Both the position numbers and the translations under genes were made by a program. Below are positions 10,618-22,865 of a DNA stretch of 64,000 bases, piece after piece; the stretch's first letter is position 1; every line of letters begins with the position of its first letter. A model generated the notes under the pieces. It was given only the letters and a program-made list of their open reading frames with translations. It did not search any database and was not told the DNA's origin. This DNA is from Cricetomys ansorgei (taxonomy: Eukaryota > Chordata > Mammalia > Rodentia > Nesomyidae). Location of the stretch: NCBI GenBank assembly GCA_026225945.1, contig JAMJFZ010000705.1:748501-812500 (forward strand), in the 5' to 3' direction.

Positions 10618-11146
10618 TATGAGACTGGCCTGGAATTCCTGATCCTTCTGCTCAGTGTTGGAATTATGGAGCTGTGTCACTATGCCTAGCTGTGTGTTAC
10701 TCAATTCCCATGATGGAGCTAGGGATATAGTGCAGTAGATAGCATTTGCCTAACATGTGTGGGGCCGTGAATTCATTTTTCAGTACCATGAATGAATGAA
10801 TGAATGAATGAATGAATAAAATGTATAAGTATTATTATCCTGCTCTTTTTTGACATAGAGTTTCTCTGTAGCCCTGGCTGTCCTGGAATTCTCTCTGTAG
10901 ATCAGGCTGGCCTTGAACTTAGAGATCCTCCTGCCTCTGCCTCCTGGGCACTGGGATTAAAGGTGTGCGCTACCACACCCAGCTTATCCTTCCTATTTTA
11001 AAAAGATTTATTTTACTATTTTTATGTGTTTGTTTGCATGTATATGCTGCCTATGCATATGTGCTTGCAGAGGCCAGAAGAGGGCATTAGATTTAATGGA
11101 GCTAAAGTGGTTGTGAGCCACCTTATGTAAATCTCTCCAGCCCTAT
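10618..11146. repeat. SINE cluster: B1-, ID-like+ with (GAAT)n tail, B1-, B2-
   Basis: B1 remnant 10,620-10,690. ID-like core 10,713-10,790 ending in seven to eight GAAT units (to 10,819). A well-kept B1 10,845-10,984 ('GGCTGTCCTGGAATT', 'GATCAGGCTGGCC', 'GGGATTAAAGGTGTGCGC'). B2 11,000-11,145 ending 'ATCTCTCCAGCCC'. Confidence 0.8.
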
Positions 11147-11999
11147 GCTGTCCGTTTTGCAGATAACCAAGCTGTGATTCGAAGATATGAAGTGATCTGT
11201 CCTCACAATCATACAAGTGGTTGTGAGCAGAAGAGTTGGGATTCAAACATTGGCAGTCACCATATAAAGCCTATGAATGCACTTAGTGTGTTCTTTCAGT
11301 CTTCTAGTTGGACAGTTATAGAAATAGGATTCATTTTGTGATAAGAACAAGCACATCAGGGAGAGTAAGAAATTTAAGATGTCACAGATGGGCTGGGCCA
11401 AGGTAAAGCAGAAGATCCCAGAAGTAGTAGCAGAGCCCCTAGTTGGCTGTTTTGACACTCAGGTAGAACAAACACCAGGGCATGCAGAATGTCCAGAGGG
11501 AGCCCAGACAGGCAGGTGGTTGGCAGCCACAGTATCTGGCAGCCAGTGACAGAGGCCCTGCCATGGGGCCTGGGCTTCCAGAACAGGATACCAGACATCA
11601 AAAGGTCTGGCAAGAGCTAGATGGAACATTATTCCTGTAAAGACAGAGGTGCTTCGCAGGGTACCAAGGTAGGACTCTGAAGTTGGGAACACCAGAATAG
11701 GTGCTTAAGGCAGGGGCTTTTATCCGATAGACAAGAGATAGCCCAGTTAATAGAGCTAAGAACTAACTCCATTCATTCTCCTTTCCAGCTGTGTTTTTTT
11801 TTCAAGAATTTTTTGGCACTTAGGTTCCAAATGCTATGCCAGGTACCAGGCCAATGCACACTCTAGTAAAGGAGCAAAACCTGTAAAACAGGCATGTACA
11901 ATGCTGTGCGACAAGTTCTGTATTAGAGGCACAGACTGTGGGGTTGGGGTAGGGAAGATTTATTTATTGAGCATTTAAAAAGACTATATTGATCACAAA
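11147..11999. other. Intergenic, apparently unique sequence
   Basis: No repeat or gene recognised. Overlapping minus-strand open frames at 11,243-11,692 have no recognisable domain or splice context. Confidence 0.45.
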
Positions 12000-13345
12000 T
12001 CAGAGGCAAGCCTGGGTTACATGGTGAGAGACTGCCTCAGAAAACATACATGATAGAGGTGGTGAGGTGGCTTGTCAGGTAAAGGCACCCGCCAACCCTG
12101 AGGACTTGAGTTCTGGCACCAGGACTCACATGGTAGAAGGAGAAAACTGACTCTTCAAGTCATGCTCTGACTTCACGCATGCTCTGTGGTACACACACAC
12201 GCACACACACACACACACACTCACACACACATACACTAGATAGAGATAATAGATAGATAAAAAGATGTAAGAAAAGACAAAAACGGGTTGGAGAAATAGG
12301 TTTCTTAAGAGCATTTATTGTTCTTCCAGTGGACTCAGGTTTGGTTCCCAGCACCCGTGTTGGTCAGTTCACAGCCTTCTGCAATTCTAGTTTCAGGGTA
12401 TCTGACACCCTTTTCTGCCCTCCTTGGGCACATACATACACAGATACACACATTAAAATAAAAATAAACTGAGAAAGAAAGTATACACAAATTTATGTGT
12501 GTGCTCATGTGTGCATGCGTGCGTGCATGCATGTGTGTTCTGTTCTAGGACTTAAAAGGAAAGATGTTTTTCTAGGCCCAAAGTGTGCAAAAACAAGGGC
12601 TAAGGCACTTTGAGCAACTGGTGAACAGTTCATACTGGGAAATTGGTATTTGAGAGGGAGCAGTAAGGCACAGGAGCCTGAAGCAGACCTGAGGCCAGGA
12701 GATGAAAGGCGTTTGTGGGCATTACTGAAGAGCTTGGGTTTCTTCCAAACATAAAGTGGAGCCAGGTGTGGTCATCACATTGGTAACTGATTGGATTGCA
12801 TCTGGGCATTTTAGGAAGAGCACATAGGAAACAGTATCCAGAATCATTGGAAGCAAGTAAGTCTCTCAGGGTGTTACTGCAATTGTGTAAGTACGAAAGG
12901 GGGACAGGAGAGATGGCTCAGCAGTTAAGAGCACTGGCTGCCCTTCCAGAGGACTCAGGTTCAGTACCCAGAATCCATGTGGTAGCTTACAACTGTCTGT
13001 AACTCTCGTTCCAGGGAATCCAAAGGCCTTCTCTGACATCCATAGGCACTGAATGCACACAGTGCACAGACAGACATGCAGGCATGACACAATACAAATA
13101 AAATAAATAATGTTTAAAGGTCTAGCTAGCTGGCTCAGTAGAGAAGGCACTTAATCAACAAGCCTGGGTCACCAAGCACTTGTCAAGCTGACAACACAAG
13201 TTCAGTTCCTAGATGCCACACGATAGGAGGAGAAAAGTGACTCTTACAAGTTGACCTAAGATGTCTGCACGGGGACTGTGACATGCCACCATGCACATGC
13301 ACATATATACCCATACCCAAATACATAAATATAATAAAAAATGTT
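12000..13345 (+). repeat. SINE cluster: B1 piece, B3, B2, B2, B3 (plus)
   Basis: B1 tail piece 12,000-12,045. B3 12,055-12,235 with (CA)n and (GATA) tail. B2 12,284-12,470. Unique 12,540-12,900. A clean B2 12,904-13,110 ('GGAGAGATGGCTCAGCAG', 'GTTAAGAGCACTGGCTG'). B3 13,120-13,340 ('CTAGCTGGCTCAG', 'AAAAGTGACTC'). Confidence 0.8.
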
Positions 13346-13905
13346 TAAATGGGAGCTTGAACTAAGATCCTGACAAATGAAGATTCATTTAGGAAATGTT
13401 TCTGAGTGAAAATGATGATTGCTGTGGTCAGTGATCAAGAAAAGGGTTCTTAACAACTTGAAAGATTTTTTTTCCTGGAGAAACTGCAAACATAGCGGCA
13501 TCCTTCACAAAGAGGTTAGGACTCTAGAAAGAAGCAGGTTTCTATGAGAAGGTGAGGAGGCAGTTTGTGCTATGTGAAGTTGGGAACACTCAGAGTGTGC
13601 TGGAAGGTGGTCCACTACTATGTCTAAGTGCTGAGGGGAACCTTCAGTTTTTCTGTGAAGGGAAACTTCACAATTCATGTGGTTTTAAAGGTTCCCACTA
13701 TGATCAGTTTCAAGCCATCAATATGACATCAACCCACACACAAAATTCTTGAAATTTTAACATCAATCTCAGAGACCTATAGAAAGAACTGTATTAGGTA
13801 CTTTGTAATACAAACTTTTTATGACATTGCTTAAATAACTTTGGAGCCACACTACTGGACTCCAGTGGAGAAGCTGATGGGTTCATAAGATTACTAAGGC
13901 AAGAT
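13346..13905. other. Intergenic sequence without recognised feature
   Basis: Unique-looking. A 66-codon frame at 13,552-13,752 has no recognisable family. Confidence 0.4.
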
Positions 13906-14533
13906 GGAGCAGAGTTGAGGGTATAGTGCAGTGGCAGAGGGCTTGTCTAGCGTACACAAGACCTTGGGTTCAGTTGCCAGCACCACAGGACCAAAAAATT
14001 ATGTGGAACTGAATGAATAATGAGGGATTATTGGGGTCTTGTTAGGTCTACTGCTGCTGAATTCAAGGAATCTCCATCTTTCCTCAGTTACTCATATGTA
14101 CTCCTAGCTGGTGTATTACATTTTATAACACAAATGAAAGTTTTTTTATCTCTTTGCTGAATCCCTCCACAATTTAGAAACTCTTATCGAGTATTCTTAT
14201 TTTCATGACTATATAATTAATTGAATAAGTTCAATAAAGATCTGCCCTCCTAGCTTGGCAGTGGTGGTGTACACCTTTAATCCCAGCACTGGGAGGCAGA
14301 GGCAGGCTGATCTCTGTGAGTTCAAGGCCAGCCTGGTCTACACAGTGAGTTCCAGGACAGCTAGAGTTACAACAGAGAAACTCTGTCATGATATATATAT
14401 ATATTCTGCCCTCCCAGTAAAATGGTGTAATTGGAAACATTGGTTCTTTTTGTAATACTACAAAGACCTGGGGTTGTCCTGAAACTCAGAGATCTATCTG
14501 CCTTCCTCTAAAAGGCATACGCCACCACACTCA

Positions 14534-14566
<33 letters not shown>

Positions 14567-14936
14567 ACTATTGTTGTTATGATGATATATTTTATGTCAG
14601 GCATGATGTCTACACCTTTAATCTCAGCACTCAGAGGCAGATGGATCTCTACAAGTTCAAGGGCAGTGTGGACTATATAGTGAGTTCTAGGACAGCCAGA
14701 GCTACATAAAAACACCCTGTCTCAAAAACAAAAAAAATTACTTTATTTTTAATAATGTGGACATGTGTACATGGGAGTACAGGTGCCCAAGGAGCCCAGA
14801 AGAGGGTGTCATCAGATCTCCTGGAGCTAGACTTACAGGTGTTCATGAGTTGCACAACATGAGTGCTGGGAACTGAACTCAGTTTCTCTGGGAGAATAGC
14901 AAGTACTCTTAACCACTGAGCCCCAGTACCAACAGA
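13906..14936. repeat. SINE cluster: ID-like+, B1+, B1-, B1+, B2-
   Basis: ID-like 13,910-13,995 ('GCAGTGGCAGAGGGCTTGTCT', a tRNA-derived A box). B1 14,250-14,395. Partial B1 in minus orientation 14,466-14,533, then the GCT array, then B1 plus 14,595-14,735. B2 minus 14,740-14,930. Confidence 0.8.
14534..14566. repeat. (GCT)11 trinucleotide repeat
   Basis: Eleven uninterrupted GCT units, then CTACTATTGTTGTTATGATG decay. The array sits exactly at the end of a minus-strand B1 remnant, in non-coding DNA. Confidence 0.95.
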
Positions 14937-14974
14937 TATATCTGCAAGACAACACCCACACCTAAGGCTCATGG

Positions 14975-15487
14975 ATCATTTTGAAAGAGGGGTTGGAAAG
15001 ATTGTAAGAGCCAGCAGAACAGAGAATTTGCTGTAAAGATTATGTCTCCTAGTAATGTCAGAATCTACACTCAGAAAGTCTCACTTTCTGCCTAAAACTG
15101 CCTAAACATGAGCTGAACAAAGACAACAACAATAGACATGCTAATGTGGACGAGGGAAATACCAGGAGGCCTCAGTCCTACATGAAGAACTACAGGCATG
15201 CCGAGAGCAGGAGACGTAGTCTTCTCCAGGAAAGAGCACACCAATTGGTTATCCAATACCAAACGGTCAGTTCTGAAGTAACATTATTCAGGCTGAGCAA
15301 GTTGTACTTCTTTATTTAGGAATATATATGTATATACAAATATATGCATATAACAACAATTAATGAAAACAAGATGCATGGATTTAAAAGAGAGAAAGGA
15401 GGGGGTACATGAGATGGTTTGGAGGGAGAAAGGGAAGGGGTAAATAATGTAATTATGATATAAAAAATAAAATAAACAATTAAAAAG
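14975..15487 (+). mobile_element. L1 3' UTR fragment
   Basis: Matches the 3' end of rodent LINE-1: 'GAGCACACCAATTGGTTATC' (near 15,234), 'GGCTGAGCAAGTTGTA', a TATATATGTATA stretch, a purine-rich 'GGAGGGAGAAAGGGAAGGGG' block and a terminal AT-rich tail. 5'-truncated, no coding part. Confidence 0.85.
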
Positions 15488-15489
15488 TC

Positions 15490-15833
15490 ATTGAGGCCCA
15501 TATGCCTTTAATACTGGCATTCAGGAGGCATAGGCAGGCAGCTCTCTGTGAGTTCAAGGCCAGCCTGATCTACGTAGATAGTTCTAGGACCACCACAGCT
15601 ACAAAATAAGACTCTGTTTTGAATAAACAAATAAAAACCAAAACCAAAACCAAAACCAACCAACCAACCAAACAAACAAACCACTGAGCCACCTCCCTAG
15701 CCTACTGACATTTTTGAAATAGGGTCTTGATATGTATGTAGCTGAGGCTGACTGTCAACTCAAGGACTTCTTGTCTTAGCTTCCTAAATTCTGGGATTCC
15801 TAAATTCTTATGAGCCACCAAGCCTGGCTCTGC
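15490..15833. repeat. B1 (plus), CAAAAC/CAAC-type tail, B1 (minus)
   Basis: B1 15,490-15,615 with a tail that has become ACCAAAACCAA/ACCAACC repeats (15,636-15,682). Diverged B1 minus 15,700-15,833 ending 'GAGCCACCAAGCCTGGC'. Confidence 0.75.
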
Positions 15834-16405
15834 AGAGATAAATTTTGTGTTTTGCTAGGAAGCTATAGAACATTCTTGTGAGTGTTGGATTCTAGTCTAG
15901 TCTTTGAGCAATTTCTCAGTTCTTGGTAAACTACATTATAATTTTGATGTTGACATCCTATATTAGACCGGGTCCTGCTGTCTTGCGTGTTTTGTCAGTC
16001 TTGACAGAATTTTTAATTTTTCTAGCTTCCTTCAGTATGTGGCTACAAATCTCCAAACTAATGTTCCCAGTTTTGTTCCCACCCTCCTGACTCAGTATCA
16101 CTCCCGAGTCTCTGGGTTGTCTTGCAGATGGCTTTTCCCCAGGATCTAAAGAAGGTTCTGCACACAGAAGCAGGATGGACCTGCTCTAAATTTCAAAAGG
16201 CTAAGTTACTACAGGAGATCAGGTATGGTCTCTCGTGTCTGCTGCCATGTGGGCAATAGAGGAAGCCTCAGCCACACACCTTCACCAGGACATCCAAATC
16301 TCCCAAGCTGTGCTGTGAGGAACAGCAATGAAATTTGCAAATCAGAAGGTAGTTGGAATGGCCACACTTGTCCTCACACCTTGGTCAAAAGATGCTGCAA
16401 GCTTC
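15834..16405. other. Intergenic sequence without recognised feature
   Basis: Unique-looking. Nothing supported. Confidence 0.4.
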
Positions 16406-17560
16406 ATGGGAGCTAGCCTAGTTGGTGATGTGCTTGCTTTGCAAGTGTGAGGACCTAAGTCTGATACCCAGCAGGCACATAAATAGCCAGCTGTAGTGGT
16501 GCAAACTTGTATTCCCAGCACTGCAGAGATGGAGACAGGAGGATCCCTGGAGCGCATAGGCTAGCCAGGCCTAACCTAATTGGTGAACCTTGGGTTCCAG
16601 TGAGAGACCTTGTCTCATAACACAAGTTGACAGTGAGCAAAATGACTCAGCAGGTAAAAGTGCCTGCCACTAATTCTAATGGTCTGAGTTTGTAGACCCA
16701 CATAGTGAAAGGAAAGAACCAATCTAGCAAGCAGTCCTCTGACCTCCATATTTGTACCATGGTTTGTGCCCCCCCCCAGTGAAATAAATTAAAATGTAAT
16801 AAAGAAAAAAATAAGGTGATTGGCTCCTAAGGAACGTTTGAACTTAACCTCTGGTCTCTACACATAACACACACACACACACACACACACTCACACACAC
16901 ATACACACACACACACACAAAGATGCTTCAAGGCCAATATATAGAAATCCTGGGCTACAGTTGTATCTCAGTGGTAAACATTGCCTGTCTTGTCGGAAGC
17001 TATGGGTTTGATCACCAGTCCCACCAAGAAAAAGAAATGTCAACAGGTTATGTGCTGGACTCAAATTGGGTTTATAGCCTGTCTGAGCCAGTCTTTCTTT
17101 CTTTTCTTTCTTCCGTTCTTCCTTTCTTCCTTCCTTCATTCCTTCCTTCCTTTCTTTCTTTCTTTCTTCCTTCCTTCCTCCCTCCCTCCCTCTCTCTCTC
17201 TCTCTTTTTCTTTCCTGGAACTTGCTCTTTAGACCAGGCTGGCCTCAAACCCAGAGATCCACCTCCTTCTGTCTCTCTAGTGCTTGGAATAAAGTCATGC
17301 ACCACCACTCCTGACTTTCAGCCATTTTTTAAAATAGTATCGGGATATGAATGCAGGATCTCTCTCATGTTGGGCAAATTCTCTACATCTGAACTGTATC
17401 AACAGCTCTCTTTTATTTTGAGACACGATCTCACCAAGTTGCAGTGACTGATCTTGACCTCCATAATCCAGTCTAACTTTATTTAAACTTTCCGTCTTCC
17501 TGCTTTAGCCTCCTCAACAACTAGGATTAAAGGTCTGTACCACTAGGCTCACCTTGGTCC
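16406..17560. repeat. SINE and microsatellite cluster
   Basis: B4/RSINE1-like 16,410-16,620 (ID-like head plus 'ATTCCCAGCACTGCAGAG'). B3 16,632-16,800. (CA)n 16,867-16,919. ID-like 16,955-17,025. Pyrimidine CTTT/CTTC/CCCT array 17,092-17,212, which is the tail of a B1 minus at 17,213-17,317. A second diverged B1 minus 17,410-17,560. Confidence 0.75.
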
Positions 17561-17609
17561 AACCATTTATTTTATTTTTCTTTTATGTTCATAGAAATCT
17601 CACTTTTTA

Positions 17610-18246
17610 AGCCAGGTGTAGAGATGCATGTCTTTAATCCCAGAACTCAGGAGGCAGAGACAGGAGAATCTCTATGAGTTCAAGACCAGCCTGATCTACA
17701 TAGAGAGTTCCAGGACAGCCAGGGCTTCATAGAGAGATCCTGTCTTAAAAAGGAAGAGGAGGGGAGGGTGGGGAGGAGGAGGAAGTAGTAGTAACAGTGC
17801 TATAGAGATGGCTCAATGGTTAAGAACACTTGGTGCCCTTCCAGTGGACCAGGTTCAATTCCCAGCAACCATATGGTAGTTCACAAGTGTCTGTAATTCC
17901 AGTTCCAGGGAATCCAAAGCCTTCTTTTGGCCTCCTGGGCACCAGGCATGAACATGCTGCACAGACATACATGCACGCAGAAACACACATACACATAAAA
18001 TAAATAAAATCTTTTTTGTTTTTGAGACAGTTGTAACTCTGGCTGTCCTAGAACTCACTCTGTAGACCAGGCTGGCCTCGAACTCACAGAGACCCGCCTG
18101 CCTCTGCCTCCTGAATGTTGGGATCAAAGTCGTGTGCCACCAAGGCCCAGCATAACTTCCTCTCTCCCTCCCTCTCCCTCCCTCTCTCTCTCCCTCCCTC
18201 TCTCTCCCTCTCTCTCTTCCTTCCTTCCTTCCTTCCTTTCTTTCTA
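17610..18246. repeat. SINE cluster: B1+, B2+, B1-, CCCT/CTTT tract
   Basis: B1 17,610-17,745. B2 17,797-18,005 with ACACATACACATAAAATAAA tail. Well-kept B1 minus 18,012-18,152. Pyrimidine tract 18,157-18,246. Confidence 0.85.
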
Positions 18247-18379
18247 TTTTTGTTTATAAAACCTTTTTTTAAAAAAAACTCCCCTTTTGAAAGTTCAGTG
18301 GCTCGCATCATCCATCAAAATGTACTCTCCTACTAGTCTTAGCATGTGGCTCAGCTGATCCCTAGTGAACAAGAAGCAG

Positions 18380-18706
18380 CTGGGCATGGCGACAAGGGGG
18401 AATGACAAGTTCCAGGACATCCTGGGCTACAAAGCAAGACTGTTTCAGAAAATCAGTAAGTAAAACAAGATGGGCACATGATACACATTTGTAACTCCAG
18501 AACTTGAGAGAGGCAGAAGAAGGAGGATTTCTGTAAGTTCAAGGCCAGCTAAGGCCACATAGAAAAACCCTGTCTAAAGAAAAATCAAAATGAAGGGAGA
18601 GGAGGGGGTGTGGACACGGGTGGTAGGGAGGTGGGAGGTGAGAGTGGTCAGCATGCAAGGTGTATATATGTGAAATTATAGAAAAAATTATAAAAATTAA
18701 AACTAA
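18380..18706 (+). repeat. B1 fragments joined to an L1 3' tail
   Basis: B1-like sequence 18,380-18,460 and 18,468-18,590, then a purine-rich 'GGGAGAGGAGGGGGTGTGGA' block and AT-rich tail (18,590-18,705) typical of rodent L1 3' UTR ends. Confidence 0.6.
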
Positions 18707-18712
18707 AACAAC

Positions 18713-19045
18713 TCTGGGATGGAGAGATAGCACAGCAGTTAAGAATGATTACTACTATTTAAAAAAATAATTTATTTAACTTCATGTGCATTGGTGTGAG
18801 GGTGTCAGATCCCTTGGAACAGGGGTTACAGACAGTTGTGAGCTGTCAAGTGGGTGCTGGGAATTGAACCCAGGTCCTCTGAAAGAGCAGCCCGTGCTCT
18901 TAACTGCTGAGCCATCTCTCCAGCTCTAAGAGTGGGTACTACTCTTGCAAAGGAACTGAGTTTTGTTCCCAGTACCCCATCAGGTAACTCACAACCACCT
19001 ATAACTCCAGCTCCAGGAAATCTGGTGTCCCCATAGGCACCTGTG
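18713..19045. repeat. B2 SINE (plus) interrupted by a second B2 (minus)
   Basis: The host B2 runs 18,713-18,756 and resumes at 18,944-19,040. A complete reverse B2 fills 18,757-18,927. The 16-base flanks 18,741-18,756 and 18,928-18,943 match at 13 positions, which is the target-site duplication of the younger insertion. Confidence 0.85.
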
Positions 19046-19049
19046 CTTA

Positions 19050-19057
19050 CACAAACA

Positions 19058-19097
<40 letters not shown>

Positions 19098-19235
19098 AAA
19101 ACAAAAACTATTTGTCAAGCATTGTGGTGCAAGCCTTTATTCTCAGCAGAGGCAGACATATCTCTGCCAGCATGCTCTATATAGTGAGCTCCAGGCCCCC
19201 TAAGGTTGCACAGGGATACTCTGTCTTTAAAAAAA
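19050..19235 (+). repeat. (CA)n microsatellite and B1 remnant
   Basis: About 20 CA units (19,057-19,095), then a shortened B1 (19,110-19,230) with 'GAGCTCCAGGCCCC' and 'ACTCTGTCTTTAAAAA'. Confidence 0.75.
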
Positions 19236-20012
19236 AATCATTCTTTTGCTATAAGCTAAATTTCAGTGGCTGGAAGAAATATCCAATGAGTGGTTAGAAA
19301 TGTGTATTGAATTATAAAGGGAAGGTATGGGCCAGGAATTTGTGAATCATCTTATAGAAATAACGGTTGATTTGGAAGATAGTGGCTGAGCCTCTGTGTA
19401 GGTTAGAGAATTGGACTTTGTAGGCTGTTCACAATTACAGGGGCAAGAGAAGGAGAACAGGAAATCAGCGTCATCTTTGGATTGTTCGATGCAGTGGCTT
19501 CCTCTAATTGCTCGGTCCCTGACACCTCTGCAGCAGTGCATGCAAGCGACCTCTTCATGCCTGCTTTTAGAAACTCTTCTCCAGTTTCCATGGTATTCTG
19601 AGCTCTTCGATCTTAACTGATTATGCATAGATGTCACAGCTGAAAGCTTCATAACACATACTTCCTTCAACCCCCTCATTTTACAAACGTAGAGAGCCAG
19701 AAAATGGAAGTAGCTGTACCGAGGTTTACAGACAGCCAGTCCTTCTTTGTTCTTCCCACTCCCATGCTCAGTGCCTGTAGCCCTCTGCTCTTTGTTTTCC
19801 TACACTCCTGGCCTTTTAGAAACTCGTCTATTTGCATGCTTTTAAGCTTCCAATTGACAAACGGAAATTTCCCACCCTTGGCTCTCTTCAGCCTTCCTGC
19901 AGCCAGCTATGTGGTCCTTGGGCACCTCACTCCAGGATGGCTGGAAAGCATTGCCACCCCATCTTTCCTTGGCTAATTCTTTGTCAAATCTTGTCAGTTA
20001 ATCCTTTAAAAA
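19236..20012. other. Intergenic, apparently unique sequence
   Basis: About 0.8 kb with no recognised repeat. Open frames of 60-110 codons occur on both strands across 19,347-19,976 but resemble nothing I know and overlap each other. Confidence 0.4.
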
Positions 20013-20520
20013 TGTCCACACCTGAAGACTGGTCATGCAGCTCAGTAATAGAGTGCTTGCCTAGTGTACACAACGCCAGCACCACAAAAAAGAAATGCCC
20101 ACAGCAAGCCACATGCCATGGAATTTGCCTGTCATTTCAGTACTAGTAAAGCTGAGGCAAAAGGATCGTTAGTTCAAGATCTGTCTGAGCTACAGGGAGA
20201 GAGACAGACACACAGAGAGATCATGACAAAGCTGTAAGAGACCTCAGTGGAAAGGATTCTCCTAAGCTTCACCTTTTTCAGATGATAAAGCCACACAGCC
20301 TCTGGAACAGAAGTCTACACTGGAATCTAGAACCATTGGAACTGATGTATTTGGGGTTTCTGGTGGTTGCGGTGGTGGAAGTAATCTTGTTTTAGTTTTT
20401 GCTTTGAGACTGGGCCTCTTGTAGCCTAGGCTGGCTTCAGGCTTACTACATGGCCAAGGATGACCTCGAACTCCTGATCCCCCTGCATCCACCTCCCAAG
20501 TGCTGGCAAGTCTAGTGTAC
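20013..20520. repeat. ID-like (plus), B1 (plus, diverged), B1 (minus)
   Basis: ID-like core 20,015-20,090 ('ATGCAGCTCAGTAATAGAGT'). B1 remnant 20,095-20,200. B1 minus 20,395-20,520 ('TAGCCTAGGCTGGC', 'CCTCCCAAGTGCTGG'). Confidence 0.65.
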
Positions 20521-21098
20521 CTTGTACCTCAGACTGCTTCATATTGCTCTTTGCAATCCCACTGGCTCTGTCACGTCTTCCATCTGCCTGCCACTTCCCT
20601 AGATCAGATCTAAGCTCATGCTTGGATTGCTGACACCACCTCCTATCTTACTTGACTTCCTCTCGTCTCCTCCAACCCCAGCTTGTCCTGCCAATGGGAT
20701 CTCCCTAAAGCATCATTTCCACTTTATCATTTACCTAGTCAAAAAGGTTTTGGTACTTTTTTATTGTCTAGTAAATAAACTTTTCAAAATTCCAAGCCAA
20801 GCTTTAAAATTCCTCCAAAATCAGGTGCTCACTGCGTTTTCATTCCTCATTAGCGGCAGTACCCTTTCATGTTCCTAAACCTGACGGGAAGCTATGGCCA
20901 ATACTCTGTGTTCCTTGAATAGCTCATGCACTGTCATGCTCTATTGCTTTTTCACATACTGTTCTCTCAACTCACAGTGATGTTCCTTTGATTTTTTTTT
21001 TCCCCTTCTACAAAGTTCTTATCTCCCAAGGTCCAACTAAAAACTCCTAGGTGCACATTTCAGTTAATCCTGATCCTTGGGATTAATTTCTGTGTGAG
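20521..21098. other. Intergenic, apparently unique sequence
   Basis: No feature recognised. Confidence 0.4.
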
Positions 21099-21323
21099 TC
21101 TAGGATGTAGCTCAGATGGTAGAATGCTTGTCTAGTGTGCACGAAACCCTAGATTCTGTCCTCAGCACAGCATAAACCAGGCATGGTTGTGGTACATGAC
21201 TGTAATCCTAGCACTCGGGAGATGGAGGCAGAGGGATTAAGAATTCAAGATCATCCTTGGCTCAACAGCTAATTTGAAGTCACCCTAGAATAAATGGGAC
21301 TCTGTCTAAAAAGGAAAGAACGA

Positions 21324-21379
<56 letters not shown>

Positions 21380-21787
21380 AAGAAAGAAAGAAAGAAAGGA
21401 AGAAAGGGATTTTAAAAAAAACTCAGGTGGGCATGGTGATATGTGCCTTTAATTCCAGCATTTGGGAGACAGATCTTTGTAAATTCAAGGCCAGCCTGGT
21501 CTACATATCAAGTTCTAGGCTAGCCAGAACTACACAGTAAGACTCTATCTCAAAAACAAAACAAGGGGCAGGATAGATGACTCAGCAGTTAAGAGTACTT
21601 AACTGCTTTTGCAGAAAACATCAGGTTTGGCTCCTAGCACCTGAATGGTGGCTCACAATGCCTGTGACTCCAGTTCCAGGAGACTCCATGCCCTCTTCTG
21701 ACTTACATGGGCTCCTGTGCGCATGTGGCACACACACAGGCACTCAGCCAAACACACATACCAACAAAATAAAGATAAATAAATATT

Positions 21788-21821
<34 letters not shown>

Positions 21822-22183
21822 GGTGTGGAACTAGAGAGATGGCTCAGCAGTTAAGAGGACTTACTGCTTTCCCAGAGGACCCAGGTTCAGTTCTCAGCAT
21901 CTACATGGTGGCTAATGACTATCTATAACTCCCGTTCCAGAGGATCCAACAACTCTTCAGACCTCCAAAGGGCTCCTACACACATGTGGTGCACACAATA
22001 CACTCAAGAACACATATAATAAATAAATATTTTAAAACAAACAGACAAAATGCAAGGGACTGGAGAGATTTCTCAGTGCAATTAAAAGCACTTGCAGCTC
22101 TTGCAGAGGACCCAAATTCAATTCTTAGCACCCACATCAGGCAGCTCAGAACTGCCTGTAACTCCAGCTCCAAGGGATATCAC

Positions 22184-22226
<43 letters not shown>

Positions 22227-22380
22227 AGTAATAAAATGAACTGAGTCGTACTGCATGCCTTTAATTCCAGCACTCTTGGGGACAGAGGCTGATCTCTGCG
22301 AGTTCCAAGCCAGCCCGGTCTACAGAGTGAGTTCCAGGACAGCCAGAATTACAACAGAGAAACCCTGTCTCAAAAACCAA
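21099..22380 (+). repeat. Dense SINE cluster: B4, B1, B2, B2, B2, B1
   Basis: B4 (ID head plus B1 body) 21,100-21,312 ending in a GAAA/GA array (21,315-21,409). B1 21,415-21,560. B2 21,565-21,780 with (CA)n. B2 21,828-22,035. B2 22,055-22,180 with (CA)n to 22,222. B1 22,235-22,380 with an (AAT)n tail to 22,412. All plus-oriented, each with its own simple tail. Confidence 0.85.
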
Positions 22381-22504
22381 ACAAATAATAATGATAATAA
22401 TAATAATAATAAAACAAAAATAAAATTAATCTTTACATTTTTAAATGAATTAGGGATGGGAAAGTGTTTGTTGTACAAACAGAACCTAATTAAAAAAAAC
22501 CAGG

Positions 22505-22865
22505 CATGAGTCAACCTTCCAGCAAGATGGAAAAGGGGCTCTTGAGACTCCACTCCAGTAGCTGGGGGACTACAGGCAACTGATGTGTGCTGAAGGATGT
22601 GGAGCCGCTTTCACTGAGTATGTGACTACTAATAGGTTGCCCATGCTATGGTGGATGGTCCTATACCCATGTATACAGAGTCAGCACTAATTAAACTCAC
22701 TGGGTCATTTTTTTAAAAATGAATATAAATGTGGTAGGGGAATATGTTGAATGGCAGGAGGTGGGTGAGATGGGAAATTTGGGTTGGAAATGTTCAAGGT
22801 ATATTGCGTACATGAATGCAATTGTCAAAGAATAAACGTAAAAATGTTCTAAACAAACAAACAAC
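22505..22865 (+). mobile_element. L1 (Lx-type) 3' end
   Basis: 'GCTGGGGGACTACAGGCAAC', 'TAGGTTGCCCATGC', 'CTAATTAAACTCACTGGGTC' and the terminal 'GAATGCAATTGTCAAAGAAT' plus A-rich tail match rodent Lx-like LINE 3' UTRs. No coding part. Confidence 0.8.

Noticed and set aside
12904..13110. tRNA-like A and B boxes in B2 elements, possible tRNA gene
   Set aside because: These are SINE internal promoters. No cloverleaf with acceptor stem is formed.
16923..17447. 174-codon plus-strand frame
   Set aside because: Composed of an ID-like SINE, a CTTT/CTTC tract (S/F/L-rich) and a reverse B1. No gene.
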